Assembly (NCBI GenBank): GCA_026874595.1
Contig: CM049306.1
Span: forward strand, 6,881,519-6,945,518
Direction of reading: 5' to 3'
DNA: 64,000 bases
Source of the DNA: Sipunculus nudus
Lineage: Eukaryota > Annelida > Sipuncula > Golfingiida > Sipunculidae
Shown here: positions 1 through 12,352 of the stretch, in pieces
Numbering within the stretch: position 1 is the stretch's first letter
How the letters are laid out: every line of letters begins with the position of its first letter
Notes under the pieces: model-generated
What the model saw: the letters and a program-made list of their open reading frames with translations, nothing else
Databases searched by the model: none
Told to the model about the DNA's origin: nothing
Made by a program: the position numbers and the translations under genes

Positions 1-930
1 TGTCCCAGTTGGCTGGCTCTAACATTTGAACAGTCTCCACTGTTTCCTGTGCCAAGGGACACTGGGCATAGTATACTGGTTTTATTATACTATCAGTCAT
101 ACATATTTAAGAAGCTGTAACCATGGTGAATTTCTTTACCTTTTCCTATAAATTATTCCATAACATCAAATTGTAATATTTTATATAGTCAGCATGAATA
201 TATTTATATGAATAATTCACATGAAATGTTTGCATGAATGAGTTTAGTGAAATCACATTATATTTAAATTCCAGTATTTATGACATAACTTTAATCAGCA
301 TCAATAGTAAAGAAATTAGGATTAATGACCAAATTGATTTATGTGTAGGATTACTGTAAAGGATAAAGATAGTCGCAAAAAAAGTTTTTGATCATCAAAG
401 GTTTGAACCAACAATTATTAACAAGTGCTCTAATTGGCAGATGCTTGAATTATCAAGAAGGAAGATATTTTGTCCAATACAGGATAATATGTGATCAAAG
501 AATATTAGATGAATTTTTTAAGCACAAATGACTTCAAGATAATATGTTTAAATATAGTTGATCCATATGTGCTTTCAGATATTTCTATTGTATCCAAACA
601 CTTATTCACTATATGTTTCAATGCCTGATACTAAAAAGAATATATGATGATGAGAGCCAGTTTTGCCTTTCCATAAGAGAAAAGTAAATTTGAACATTAT
701 GCATTGATATATTATCATTAGTATAGCCTTTGCGCACCAGACTGGATATGTTTTGTTTACAGTTTTTCCTTTTATAAATTTAACCAGTTGGCATTTCTAC
801 CATGAATGATACTTTACATGAACCATGCTTCTGTATATTATATTTTTTATAGAAAGTAATTGAAAGGAATTAATTACTTTTCAAAAGTAATTGTAATGTA
901 ATCATTACTTTGTAAAAATAAAGTAATTTG
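1..930. other. AT-rich DNA, nothing recognised
   Basis: No coding signal, RNA gene or repeat boundary was recognised. The last part (about 850-930) is rich in AGTAATT/AATTACT words and resembles the subterminal sequence of an older hAT-type element into which the next element inserted. Confidence 0.5.
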
Positions 931-2335
931 CAGGGTTGGCAATTTCTTCCGAGAAGCGGTTCCTTCCATGGAAACTTCCGGCTCCGAATTTCCTCCATTT
1001 CTTCCGGAAGAAACTTTCAAATTTCATGTGAGAATATATAAATCTAATATATTTTCAGCTTTATTTCTGCTTAAACATAATCTGTTCTATCTTATTTGTA
1101 AATTTAAAGGTTTATTTTAATATATAGTGACTATAGTGTTATCTTAGAATGTATGACTATTAGTTTAATTTAGTAAGACAATATGCCTCATGTAGTTTTT
1201 AGTTTGTCAGTTCAGTTGACATAATTCAAAATCAATGGACACTCATAGTTTCAGTCCAGTGGACCATGCAATGATTACCTAAAAAAGTGCAGCTTCACTC
1301 CATTTACTCCTGACTGCACAGACAGGCATGGTATGAGGAAGCCATGTCATAATTAACAGGGTTTCATCCACCATACAAATCAAATGGTCAAACTGCTCCT
1401 TGTTGAAACATATTATTACCAAGCAGTACAGAGAAAGGATTTCTCATATTTTCTAGTTTTCTAATTCACAACAAGCTCAGGAATAGACTAGGTGTTTGCA
1501 GAGCTACACAACTGGTGTTTTGCTATTGCATGCTTCTTGGTAAGTTAGGTATAGATTACTGATAGGTATTAATTGTACTCCACTGTGTTTAACAACAGAA
1601 CTTACAGGGAGAGATGCCTAAAATTAAACGAGTGATAATTTTAAGTTCAACTGGTGATCACTGATCAATCATAGTGTAATATCACACAGGATATTGTTAA
1701 GTCATACACAAGCAAGATATTGTGTAATATTTTTAGGAAGTGCATACTATTTAGATTCTACATAAGTTACTGTGTTAGTATGCAGCACTGCATAAACCTT
1801 GTAAGCTATGTAATTTCCCTTAGAGATACAAGATGAGAAAATTGTAGTATATCAATCTGTTATTCTCTATCATATAAAAGTAATAAAGCTGAGTGACACA
1901 AATTAGGTAAGAACTAGTTACAAATACAGAAAAATTCCTTTAACCCTCATGTGAATACAGGTAGACATTTAAACAAGAATCTTTTGTTAATTAACATGTC
2001 AACACATACTACGCAACACTTCATACTTATACACATCCATCAGCTGCAATTTCGGCAATACTTTTAGAAAAAAACAGACATAATAATATTTAAATTAATC
2101 ACAGCATTGTTCCTGTACATTGATTAAAAGTCATATTGTTTAATTTCATTCAGAAGAAATAAAAATAGTTCAAATATCTGTTTTGAATTTTTGTGTATCG
2201 ACTTTTACTCTTACTGTCCATAAAATTCCACTTTCATCCATTACTTCAGGAATAAAGTGGAGGAAACCCCATTTTCTCCACTCTCTTCCAATGTCTCGGA
2301 AGAAATACATTTCTTCTGGAAGAAAACCAACCCTG
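931..2335. mobile_element. hAT-type non-autonomous DNA transposon
   Basis: The left end begins CAGGGTTGGCAATTTCTTCC and the right end is its imperfect inverse, ending GGAAGAAAACCAACCCTG. The element is flanked by a perfect 8-bp direct duplication, GTAATTTG, at 923-930 and 2336-2343. CAGGG...CCCTG termini with an 8-bp target duplication are the signature of the hAT superfamily. At 1,405 bp with no transposase reading frame it is a non-autonomous copy. The interior is AT-rich and unrecognised. Confidence 0.85.
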
Positions 2336-2343
2336 GTAATTTG

Positions 2344-2462
2344 TAATTGTAATTTTGATTTTTGGAAGTAATTGTAATTATTACTTTTCAATATAAGTGG
2401 CCCCAACCCTGTTTATATAATTTGTATTTGTATCTGGCATGCTGTATTTGACCCCAACCCTA
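2344..2462. repeat. older hAT-like right ends (two)
   Basis: Two further CCCCAACCCT termini, at about 2400-2411 and 2451-2460, follow AGTAATTGTAATTATTACTTTTCAA-type sequence typical of hAT subterminal regions. Similar sequence lies left of 931. This suggests the 931-2335 copy landed inside an older hAT copy. No matching left terminus was found, so the older copies are truncated or diverged. Confidence 0.5.
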
Positions 2463-2694
2463 GTTGGGACCTGCCAATTTCTTCTCATCTAATTCCTTAT
2501 TACATCATATTTGCATAGATTTATATAATCTGGCTCACCTACCAGAGTATTTCTAATATTAACATAGCAGTTACTCTGAGTTGTACTCAACCAGGAGCAA
2601 CCTTAGTGAAACCAATGCCACAAATATATACCCTGAATGCAAACAAAGGCCCACAGGAGATCGGGGGTGTCAATAGTATCAATAACTTGACTTT

Positions 2695-2696
<2 letters not shown>

Positions 2697-2760
<64 letters not shown>
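2697..2760. repeat. (AT)n(GT)n microsatellite
   Basis: About 34 bp of AT dinucleotides run directly into 30 bp of GT dinucleotides. The short reading frames across it are low-complexity artefacts. Confidence 0.97.
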
Positions 2761-2762
<2 letters not shown>

Positions 2763-3153
2763 CAGCTGGACTCCGTCACAAGATATAATATTGTCCCTGT
2801 TTGACACCAGGGGTCATTACATTCATCTGTTTCAGTTTTCCTTTTCTGTCACCCTTTTTACAATGCGCCTTTTCAGTTTTCAGTTGTTTACAGGTTGCGG
2901 TTTTGCAAACAGGTTGTTTACCGCCCTTCTTTTGTTTTAGTAGCCTGCCTCATTTTCAGTTCAGTCTCATGATACTTTTTCCTGAGTTTAGTCGCTAAGA
3001 GAGTCAGGGATCGTGAGAGCACACACCACAGGTACTGGCCAACTTTGTAACAAACATTTGTAAAATGATAACGATTAAACCACATTATGTCAACTAGTTT
3101 TATTTTTCGTATATGAATGCTATATGTCCCAGCCTAAACTATTCAGCCTATGA

Positions 3154-3271
3154 CATATATATATATATATATATTTATATAAATCACAGCAAAAGACTGG
3201 GCAAAATGGCTGACAGCCATTGTACAGACTTATACACCACAATGGGCATGAAGAGGATAAGAAAATAATAA

Positions 3272-3331
<60 letters not shown>
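3154..3331. repeat. AT and AT/GT microsatellites
   Basis: There is an AT run at 3154-3174 and a longer AT run passing into GT at about 3274-3331, separated by about 100 bp of unique sequence. Confidence 0.95.
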
Positions 3332-4139
3332 ATAAGATATAAAATGTAAAGCTGCTGATACTGTGAGTTACTAGCAAGGTATTCTGTTCTGATAACTCTA
3401 TTTACACTGAAGCTTCAGACAGCAGGCATTTCATAACATCAAGCTGATCTGTATTCTGATGTCACAATCCTTGATTAAAAAAATGTTGCCTTGTTCTGTT
3501 TAATTAACCCTGACTGCAGTGTCTGTATGAGTATGTTTTAACTAATTCAGCAAGCAGGTGATCTCTGGCAGAATCTTGGAAATCACAATATAATGGGGAA
3601 GAACAGTGAATAAGCTAAACCCTGAGACAAGACCCATACTCAATACTCATATACATACATGTACAACACATAACGGCATGATAAGAATAATAAATTAATC
3701 TTTCTGAATGAAAAAAATTATAAAATGTTGTAATATATAACTTGTTTTTATAATCATCCTAAAACCTGGTAGAATTAATTAAGATTTGCAACTATGCTAC
3801 AGACACTGCCAAAGTGGAGGTTTGTTTTTCACTTCCATTAATAGGACCAGCTTTCATCTGTATTAATCACAATTTTCAAATTTGAGAAAAGTAACTGAAT
3901 TTCTGAATTTTCATCTTCTATAGTTCCATAAATAAAATTTGTTATGCAAATCAACAACATACAAACACGTACTGGTCAGATTCCTTTATACATTATTTTT
4001 TCAGATATGTCATGGATTAAAAAAACATTACTGGGCAGTCATAATGTGCATAAAAATGCTATATTCGGCAAAACATCGTTATTTCTCAAGTCCAGATGGC
4101 TGCCCACATTATCTATGCAGTGCCCATGAAAGCACCCAG

Positions 4140-4870
4140 TTCTCCCCAATGGCGACAACGAACTGTAAATATGGGTCAATTGTTACTGGGTCACAGTCCC
4201 CCAGTGGTCTAGATATTTTTATGAGCGACTGTACGTGGCAAACATCAGGGATGTTTCTTGTTTGTTCGTTACAGACAGGCCACAAATGCAACACAGAACA
4301 GAAATACAACCAAACTGAGGGGTTTTGGTGTTTGAACAGCGCAGCAGAAACGCGATACGTGTCAGTCAAACACTCCAACACAGCTCGAAGCGAGACTGCG
4401 ACCATCTGATTTAGGGTTACCAGTTTCGGCCATGTTTCTGGATGTTTTATGCCTTACCGTTTAGATTATCCTCCTTGGTGTCTGTCCGTTGTGTAGACGA
4501 CATCACTGCTATGTTTAGTTGGTACTATTCACCAACAGAAGACGTGTAACAAGTGCGACGTTTTCTCACCGCGCCGAGTGCCTCTGTTTATGTTTTTGTT
4601 TTGATCTGACGTCATAGCAGACTGGTCACATGATCAAAATCACTGGCTTATCAACATCGTACAGTAAATTCGCTCAGCAAGTGAAACTTTAATAATTATG
4701 ACAAATTTACCCGAAGGGATTGAAGGATTGCTGAACCAAACTCGGCTGTTTCCGGGTGTTTCCGTGGTGATGATGGACTGGCGAATCGTTGTTTGCAGCG
4801 ATCGCTTTGTGAGGTGAACAGTGAACTCAGTACTGAACTTGTACTCAGACATATTGACTAAATAGGTGCG
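4140..4870. promoter_or_regulatory. CpG-richer patch, possible promoter
   Basis: This segment has clearly more CpG and GC than its surroundings. It contains a full CRE palindrome, TGACGTCA, at 4607-4614 and an E-box-like TCACATGA nearby. Reading frames of about 100-156 codons cross it on both strands (3939-4409 plus, 4109-4405 minus, 4640-4942 minus), but none shows a recognisable domain. It could be a promoter or first exon of an unseen neighbour, or a mobile-element fragment. Low confidence. Confidence 0.3.
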
Positions 4871-4972
4871 AGAGCTGACGTGTGACCTTATCACGATCAA
4901 AATGTTTGAGTACACATGGCTGCTGTCCATGTCATGCAACATGTATGAGTAAGCTGTATGATAATATTATAG

Positions 4973-4982
4973 CCCCCCCCCC
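4973..4982. repeat. short poly-C run
   Basis: Ten consecutive C bases in AT-rich DNA, one of many G/C homopolymer tracts in this window. Confidence 0.9.
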
Positions 4983-5156
4983 TTATTATTTTTTTTATAA
5001 AGATGTCGTTTTGTTCAATATATTGCATTCTTTTATGATATGCGTTATATTTAAAGGGTCCGTGCAGGTCGCGACGGTATACCAAACCAAATAATATGTG
5101 ACCATCACATAAAAACAAATATTAGATATAATATTTAATCGTACATTACATTGTTA

Positions 5157-5235
5157 TATTTATTATATTATATTATATTATATTATATTATATTATATTA
5201 TATTATATTATATTATATTATATTATGTTATATTT
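5157..5235. repeat. (TATTA)n pentanucleotide microsatellite
   Basis: About 79 bp of a TATTA repeat, almost perfect, decaying at the right edge (TATTATGTTA). Confidence 0.95.
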
Positions 5236-7195
5236 GTTTGCCTTGTAAGATAAATTTAAGTGGAATAAAACATGAAGTATCAATATCGTAGTCATGAACA
5301 ACTTGACCGTTCTAGGTATGTGTTTGTGTGTCATTGTACGTGTGTCGATCACTGTTGCGAAATGTTGTCAAACCTGTAGACTGTTACAGAACTATATTGA
5401 TGACATATTTTTTTTCTATCTCGGCAGCGATTGCTTTGTAAGCCTAACGACACAACGAAATCATGGGCCCCTACTGAAAAAAAAAAATCATCGTATGTTT
5501 TACATAGGCCCTACATGTTTATGTTTTAGTACAAGTGACAGACAATACGGGTGACTGCATTAATTCCACAGAAAGAACTATCGTTACCCCTCTCAATTTG
5601 GACCACGTGGCTCCACTCATGTTTAGGCCTCCATGGTGTTATATGAAAAGTGTATTATATCACGCACACGATCACCCATGAGACCACTGAATGACAACGT
5701 GCTAGGCATCGGTGACGAATCATAACTCACAGTCAAATGCGTAGTTTGTGCAGAAACAAATCGGTAGTCATCACAGCGGGGTGTGTTATGGTTGTCGACA
5801 TCAGTGTTTAATACTTCTGACCTGAACTTAATAATATATGTTGAAAAGAACTACTGGAGAAATTACCAGACAGATAATAATCACTTCAACAAAGATAATA
5901 ATCACTTCAACAAATTTAAATAGATAAAATTTAATTAAAAAAAAAACACACAAAAAAATGAAACAAACAAAAAACAGTGCAGGGTTCATGAAGGCCACTC
6001 ATGTTGTTGGGCCGTTTGGTGCTCGTTACCTCAGAGACTTTCCCGCCTTTACAGCTTTAGTAGCTCACTCTGGTGGGAATAAGTGGAACTACATTAGTCC
6101 AATATAAAGAATAATAAAATACATTATTTACACTGCCGATAAATTTTTGAATACTTATCATAGTTACAATTCTTCCTCTTTCTCTCTGAAATACCTGCAA
6201 TGTAGATAATTCGACTCTTTGATTTCCAAACGTGAACAAAAAGGAGCAATTACTGCATCGTTTACGCAAGCGTTTTCAAATATATAGCCACATAAAAAGT
6301 GAACTTTCAATGAGACATGCATTAAATATAGGTTTAATGTGTCTTTCTGCTCAGGAAGGTCCACGTAATTTGTATTGCACTTGTAAAATATCTGTCTTAA
6401 ACACATAAAGAAATTTACATAACTCTTATTCTATAAAGAAGGTCTGTTACTTGCTTTATTCATGCTTTATCCATTATCTGGAATAAGGTTTCTTGATATC
6501 AAGTTAAGTACTTTTTCCAATCTCATACTTCTGTATTAACGTCACATATTCTGATTTATTTTATTTCATTCTAATTAAATGAAACGAAAAAAACACTGAA
6601 TTAATTATCTGATGAATTTCGGACTAATTTGCATGGATACAAACTGCCTACAAATGTATTTAAGCGCAATTTGTAGCTTTTATAGTCATGGAAGACGTGT
6701 TTTAAAGATGTTTCCTCAAATTAGTTATCAGCATAACAAGTTACCCTACTGGACTACTAAACTGATGACGTCACAGGATCATCCTTGACCGTCGCCCTTT
6801 CACGGTTTTATATTCTGTATATTATTCTAATCGCAATATTGTGCATGGTTCTCTCTAAAATTTGTACATTACTTGTTAGCAATAACCATAACGTTTTTGT
6901 AAAAAAAAAACAATATATATTTTCAAAATAATCCACATTAACCACCAATTTTGGTTGCTCCACAAAAAACAAAGTTTCTTACATTTCTCTGTACAAAACT
7001 CTATAATGAAACTAAATACACTGTTCCACCTCAATAGTCCAGCTTATGTGATACCGTCTTTTTTTAAATCTGCATACCTTTAAAGGAAGTGGAGTATATA
7101 TAACAGAAAATATATATTATATAGGTCAACGCAAGGTGTGCCACTTTTGATTAATTTTTTTTTGCTCGATATATTTATTTATATATATATGTATA
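5236..7195. other. AT-rich DNA, nothing recognised
   Basis: No protein domain or repeat terminus was recognised. Minor points are a short direct duplication of about 20 bp near 5880-5915, an A-rich stretch at 5938-5975, a CACGTG E-box near 5604, and a second TGACGTCA palindrome at 6766-6773. Confidence 0.5.
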
Positions 7196-7203
7196 TATGT
7201 ATA

Positions 7204-7945
7204 TGCGCCCACCATCTCCAGCGAGCCACCTCAGCTTTAACAGAGAGACTGCTGGCATCAGCAAGCGCAAGTCATTTACCGCCACCAGAACGAACAGTTT
7301 TCAATGGAAACCCATTGGAATATCCAAATTGGGAAGCATCATTTTGCATTCTTATCAAAAGTAGAGGAATCGCCCCAAGAGAAAAGATACATGACTTGAA
7401 GAAATATTTGGCTGTTCCAGCGAGAGAAGCGAGAGAAGCTGTGAGTGGTTTCTTCCTCTTGAAGAGCGATCGTGCCTTTGAAAAGGCAAAGGAAGTGAAA
7501 CCCGTTTGTCAGCTGAGGCCTTTAGAGATAAACTAGATTATTGGCCAAAGATTTGCACAAAGGACCACAAAGAACTCCGATGGCTATTTGATTTCATAGG
7601 CAATGTGAGGAGGCCATTGTGGATATCAAATGTCTTGAGATTCTTAATAAAGAAAGCTGGTTTGTGTTATGTTTAAGATTTGGTCATCTATCCGAAAACT
7701 TTATGAAACGACCAACTTACGAGAAGTGTGGTAAGAAACATCTAACTTGTCTTCACATGGAACGAAAACCAATGGAAACCCCAGTCGTTGATTTCTCAAA
7801 AGCAAACGAATCAGAAAATAAGGGCATGGCAAATGCCGCGTCTCAGGATAAATCCAAGATGACAAATGTGACCGGAGACGCCCTTTGCCGAGGTGTGGCA
7901 GGCTTTTGTGGTCGATCAGTAACCTCCATGATAGTACCTGTATGA
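7204..7945 (+). pseudogene. BEL/Pao gag remnant with zinc knuckle
   Basis: Residues from about 7207 to 7490 include FNGNPLEYPNWEASF and a K-YLAVPAREA segment ending in a GFFLL motif, the usual opening of the DUF1759 gag domain of Pao elements. A frame change and apparent deletion follow near 7530-7650. At about 7660-7760 the sequence resumes with a damaged CCHC knuckle (CLRFGHLSENF...CGKKHLTCLH) in which some expected Cys positions are replaced. No intact start or full-length frame exists. In the element gag would package the RNA. Confidence 0.88.
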
Positions 7946-7969
7946 GTGTCTAGCAGTAAGAGACCTGAT

Positions 7970-9808
7970 CAAAAGTAATTTGTGCATGCCCTTTTGGACA
8001 CACAACCCAACAGTACATTCACACTAGATCACATTGGCCAGAAAATTAAAGCACCCTCGGAACCTATGCAACTCAGATTGACCACAATGACGTCAAGGGA
8101 CAGAGTCGTCTAATGCAAAAGTTTAGAAACCTGATGGTTAGAGGATTTGATTCATATAAATAAATTCATGTGCCAGTTACATACTGACGGAATATATTCC
8201 AGTTGATGAGTCGCACATATCGACTCCAGATGTTGCAAAAAGCTAGTCACACTTGGAAAAGATAGCTCATCAAATCCAACCTTTCCAGGACAGTGAAGTG
8301 TGCCTTCTCATTGGTTACAACTGCCCACAAACTAGATGATTGCGAAAGATCAGGTGATGCTATTGGTGAAACTCATAAAATCACTACAAAAGAGGTACCA
8401 GTAGCTCTGCGCCTTTACTTGAATCAGCCAGATCTACCAGTAGAAGCAAGACAAGCCCAACAGAAATAAACTACATTTAAATATGCAGGACATTTTTGAA
8501 AGAAAAATTGATGACCCTAATCGACGTAATTACTATACTCGAATCTGATTTTTCAGACAGGAGGAACGAACAGTCAATACTGTATCAGGAAGATTTGCGT
8601 GTCTTGAAAATTGTAGAGGAAGGCGTTTGTCAACAGACAGAGGGATATATATCATGCCATTGCCGTTTAAAGATAAAAGACCAAACTTAGCCAACAACAG
8701 TGTAGTAGCAAAGCGTCGCTTGCACCAACTGAAACTGCGGTTTAAATCGGACCCAAAGTATTTTGAACAGTAAAAGAATTTTGTTGAGGATATCCTGCTC
8801 CATGGGGAGACAGAAAAAGTTCAAGATGTAGAGCTCAAGGAAGAAACAGTCTGGTATATTCCACATCATGGTGTTTATCACCCATAGAAGAATAAACTCA
8901 GAGTCGTTTTTGACTGCAGTGCAAGGTTCCAAGGAACATGTTTAAATGAACACCTGTCTGGTCCAGATCTTACAAACACACTGATCGAGGTTCTGTGCCG
9001 TTTGAGACAGGAACATATTGCCATAATGTGTGACATAGAGAGGATGTTTCACCAAACCTGGGTCCATACTGATGACAGAGACTTCCTTTGGTTTTTTTTT
9101 CGGAAATATTGAGACCGCACGTGTGATTAACCGCATGAATGTGCACCTTTTTGGGGCTGCATCTTCTCCAGGTTGTGCAAACTATCGCGTCAAAGGATAG
9201 CAAGTGACAACAAGGAAAACTATGGCATGGAAGCAGCAAACTTCCGTCAAATGGATTTTTTTTGTCGATGACGGCCTAAAGAGTGTAAGAACTGTTACAG
9301 AAGCGCTTCTTTTAATCTAAATCAGCACAGTAATATGTCGTAAGGGAAATCTGCTGCAGCTTCACAAATTAATCTTCAGTAGCCGTGAAGTGCTGGAGCA
9401 TATTCCCATCTCTGAATGTGCGAAAGGAATCAAAGAGCTAAACCTTTCATTGGAAAAAGTTACCAATCGAAAGAGCCCTTGGTGTACAATGGTGTGTTAA
9501 ATCTGATCATTTTCAGTTTCGAGTGGCTTACAAGGACCAGCCCCTGACGCGACGTGGAATTTTGTCTACTGTTGCTTCAATATATGATCCCTTGGAATTC
9601 TTGGCACCCTTCATACTGCTTGGAAAACATGTCTTGCAACATATGTGTAAGGAAGCGACAGGCTAGGACGAACCATTGCCTGAAAAATGGGTCCAAAAAT
9701 GGAAAGCTAGAGTAAACAACTACTCTTGTTAGCAGATCTCAAGATAAAAAGGTTTTTTAAACCTGAGGATTTTGGTAATGTGGAAAAGGTGGAACTGCAC
9801 CACAAAAT
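7970..9808 (+). pseudogene. BEL/Pao protease and reverse transcriptase remnant
   Basis: The protease active-site motif ALLDTQP is visible near 7990, and the Pao-typical LLIGYNCPQ segment near 8303-8335. An ESDFSDRRN segment near 8535-8565 precedes the reverse transcriptase. RT landmarks are RLHQLKLRFKSDPKYF (about 8715), VVFDCSARF (about 8905), FGAASSPGCANYRVK (about 9150-9195) and the catalytic FVDDGLKS near 9262-9285. The connection region includes a GILSTVASIYDPL segment (about 9560). The reading frame breaks many times. It stops at VEKVELHH (about 9780-9803), the first residues of RNase H. Confidence 0.9.
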
Positions 9809-10439
9809 ATGATTTTTGCGCTTTGAGACACATAAACACTATTCTGGGACCATTCAGTACTGGTTTTGCAGAACTGACGGCGCTATCGTTTCTCTCAAGC
9901 AAAACCACAATCTTCTGCGGTTTCCACCTATTGTTGGAAGCCTATTAAACGAACTCGTCTGCAGTAGGAGGCGGGACTATCGATTTTGCTACGCCACGTT
10001 ACTGTTTTCCCCGGGGAACGTAACTGTGGGCTCTTGGTCCCCAAGCCCAGGTATGCCATGAACTACGATATAAACTACATTATGTAGGAAGAGGAGAGAC
10101 TTTATTTTTTCTGGTGCCACATGGATTAATACAGGACTTCAGTTTTGTGTGTGCCCGAACTATGTGTTGAAGATGGACCTCAGTTTCTCATATACCGGAT
10201 TCAGTTAAGTATTTCGTTGCAGTTCGTTATTTAGAGACTCAGTTTTTCTTCAGAGAAATTGCGTCACGTATTGACTATTATATTATTTGTGTACGAATGT
10301 AAATATTGATATATATTAATATATCACTGTTTTTGCACCCATATTTTGGGTACGTATACATTTGAAGAGAACGTGTCTGAGCATTTATGTTGTGGTTCGG
10401 CCTGAGTTGTTTGTTTGGTGTGAAAAGGGACCGTAACAG

Positions 10440-10442
<3 letters not shown>

Positions 10443-10499
<57 letters not shown>
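10443..10499. repeat. (AT)n microsatellite
   Basis: About 57 bp of uninterrupted AT dinucleotides. Confidence 0.97.
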
Positions 10500-10504
<5 letters not shown>

Positions 10505-10819
10505 CTTAACGTCCGTCATATTGATCATACTAATATCATGATTATATTGTATGTTAAAAAGAACGTCAATCAGTCTATTGTGCTATTTGTAGAATCCTTT
10601 ATCTTCACTTACTTGCTCGGCGATAATTGTTGCTGTGAATAAATGTGTATTTAGAAAGTGTAAAAAGTTTATTCCTGTAAGAGGTTGCTTGCGTAGGATG
10701 TTTTGTGTATGTAGGATTAGTGCACTGAAATGTGTGCGCTTGAGATCTTCCAACGTTTACATCACATTTAAGGTTTAATTAGCTAGTACTTTATATGTAA
10801 CCATTTATGTTGTAATTAG

Positions 10820-11005
10820 GTTGCCCAGAAGAACGACGGCTAGTAATGAGTTAGCCCGGCGGCCAAAATCGTGCCCCGCCGCCGATATGGTTGACTGGCC
10901 GGAGTTAGGGCCCAGCAGTGGCATGGTCGGGGTTGCGTCCGAAATGGTTGCCCGCTGGGCGCTGGCGGCCGATATGGTCGTTTTGAGGCCGGCGGCCTTT
11001 ATCGT
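10820..11005. other. GC-rich block of unlike composition
   Basis: A roughly 185-bp stretch is dominated by GC and CpG in otherwise AT-rich DNA. The word GCCGATATGGT occurs twice (about 10880 and 10967), with a related CCGAAATGGTT between them. A plus-strand frame of 85 codons crosses it without a recognisable domain. Confidence 0.6.
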
Positions 11006-11027
11006 CCTATACCCTCACTACATTATG

Positions 11028-12231
11028 TTGTTAAATACCCGCTTATTCTTCCAAGTAACGGTCATATCACCAACTTGATAAAAAGGCACTTTCACGAGAA
11101 AGTAGCACACCAATGAAAAGGAATGACCGTAGATGCACTTCGTTCCAGCGGATACAGGATTACAGGCTGTACCTCAGCAGTGTCTTCCTACATCTTCAGG
11201 TGTGTTCGCTGTCGAAAGCTTCGCGGCCAGAAACAGGATCAGAAAATTACAAATTTGCAAAGCGAACGCTTAGAACCTTCACCGGCATTCATCTACAGTG
11301 ATGCAAATTTTTTATGTCATTTTATTATAAATTTTAAGGAAAGTTGCAAAGAAATAAAGAAATATGGACTCTCTTCAACTGCTTGGAATCTAGAGCAATA
11401 CCTCGAGAAGTTTGAGATAACATGTCCACAGATGCATTCATGAATGCGTTGCTTCATCGCACTAAGAGGTCCAGTTCGACAGATACGATGTGATCAGGGG
11501 ATTAACTTTATCGATTCCAAACTCGAGCTCAAACAGGCTTTTGCTGAATTTGATGAAGAAACCCTCGGATATAGACTTCTCGAACACGGGTGTGATTCCA
11601 TCATAAATCCACCCTCAGCCAGGAGTATGGGAGCGGCAGGTTCGTTCAATACGATTCGTGCTCACAGCCATCCTAGATCAGTTTGGATCTGTTTTAGATT
11701 GTTCCTCTCAGAACATTCTTATATGAAGCAATGGCAATTGTAAACAGCCGTCCTCTTGAAGTCGAAAACCTCGGTGATGCAATGAGGCCTACACTAAAGA
11801 CACCAAACCACCTGCTTCCAATGAAATCAGAAGTCTACGTCCCTCCATCGGGTAAGTTTGTAAATGAGGCCCTTTATACCAGAAAAGGATGGCGACAAAT
11901 TCAGTATTTGGTTAACGAATTCTAGTCAAGATGGAGAAAGAAATACTTTTTTAACCTCTAGGTCCGACAAAAGTGGAAAAACAAGAGGAAAAATCTCCAA
12001 GTTGATGACATAGTTGTTCTCAGGGATGAAGACCTCGTGCACGCTCAGTGGAGGCTAGCGCTAGTGGTTTTAACAACTCTGCACGGGGATGATATTATGA
12101 GCAAGGTTAAGATTCTCATTGGAGATCCAACTCTCTCCGAACAAGGCCAAAAGATAAATAAAGAGACAGTTCTGGAAAGACCAGTACAGAAGTTGACATT
12201 ATTGTTAAGGCCCGACCAAAATCCTAAGTGA
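11028..12231 (+). pseudogene. BEL/Pao integrase and DUF5641-like remnant
   Basis: Pieces in alternating frames give FHEKVAHQ (about 11092), ALRSSGYRI and CVRCRKLRGQ (the HHCC region), then FIALRGPVRQIRCDQGINF at about 11450-11510, containing the second catalytic Asp of the DDE core. NPPSARSMG follows near 11605. The C-terminal part has AIVNSRPLEVENL, GKFVNEALYTRKGW, WRQIQYLVNEF and a VDDIVVLRDEDL-type stretch at 12000-12035. Stops and frame changes throughout show that it is inactive. In an intact element this protein inserts the cDNA. Confidence 0.9.
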
Positions 12232-12327
12232 TGATTCACTTGTTCTTGAATTTTGTAACTACTAAAAAACTTATATGTGTTCTCTGTATCTCTCCATCAC
12301 CTTAAGAAAATCATATTTGATTTTGAC

Positions 12328-12350
12328 GGGGGGGGGGGGGGGGGGTGGGG
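12328..12350 (+). other. BEL polypurine tract with expanded G run
   Basis: Eighteen G residues, a T and GGGG lie about 100 bp after the last integrase-domain codon. This is the position where a polypurine tract primes plus-strand DNA. The long G run is probably an expansion of the original tract. Confidence 0.55.
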
Positions 12351-12352
12351 AA

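Larger units (their letters stand above)
9809..11022. other. foreign segment replacing BEL RNase H region
   Basis: BEL coding similarity stops after ELHH at about 9803 and resumes with YPLILPSNGHITNLI at about 11030, skipping RNase H and the start of the integrase region. The intervening 1.2 kb has no similarity to BEL proteins. It contains an AT microsatellite (10443-10499) and a GC-rich block (10820-11005). I see no transposase and no convincing terminal repeats, so its identity is open: a nested element, a solo LTR or a filler insertion. Confidence 0.65.
7200..12352 (+). mobile_element. degenerate BEL/Pao LTR retrotransposon
   Basis: Successive fragments in several frames match the BEL/Pao polyprotein order: gag (DUF1759-like) with a zinc knuckle, aspartic protease, reverse transcriptase, the very start of RNase H, then after a foreign segment the integrase and the C-terminal DUF5641-like domain. 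A polypurine tract follows the coding part. Stops and frameshifts are frequent, so the copy is dead. Clear LTRs were not found; sequence after 12352 beginning TGGCGG could be the start of a 3' LTR, but no 5' partner was seen. Confidence 0.9.

Noticed and set aside
2606-2788. Small proteins with IYIYIY and VCVCVC tracts (also near 18528-18782 and 18877-19121)
   Set aside because: Pure microsatellite translations.
3939-4409. A 156-codon plus-strand gene
   Set aside because: No recognisable domain, an overlapping minus-strand frame of similar quality, and no splice or promoter evidence; noted only as a CpG-richer patch.
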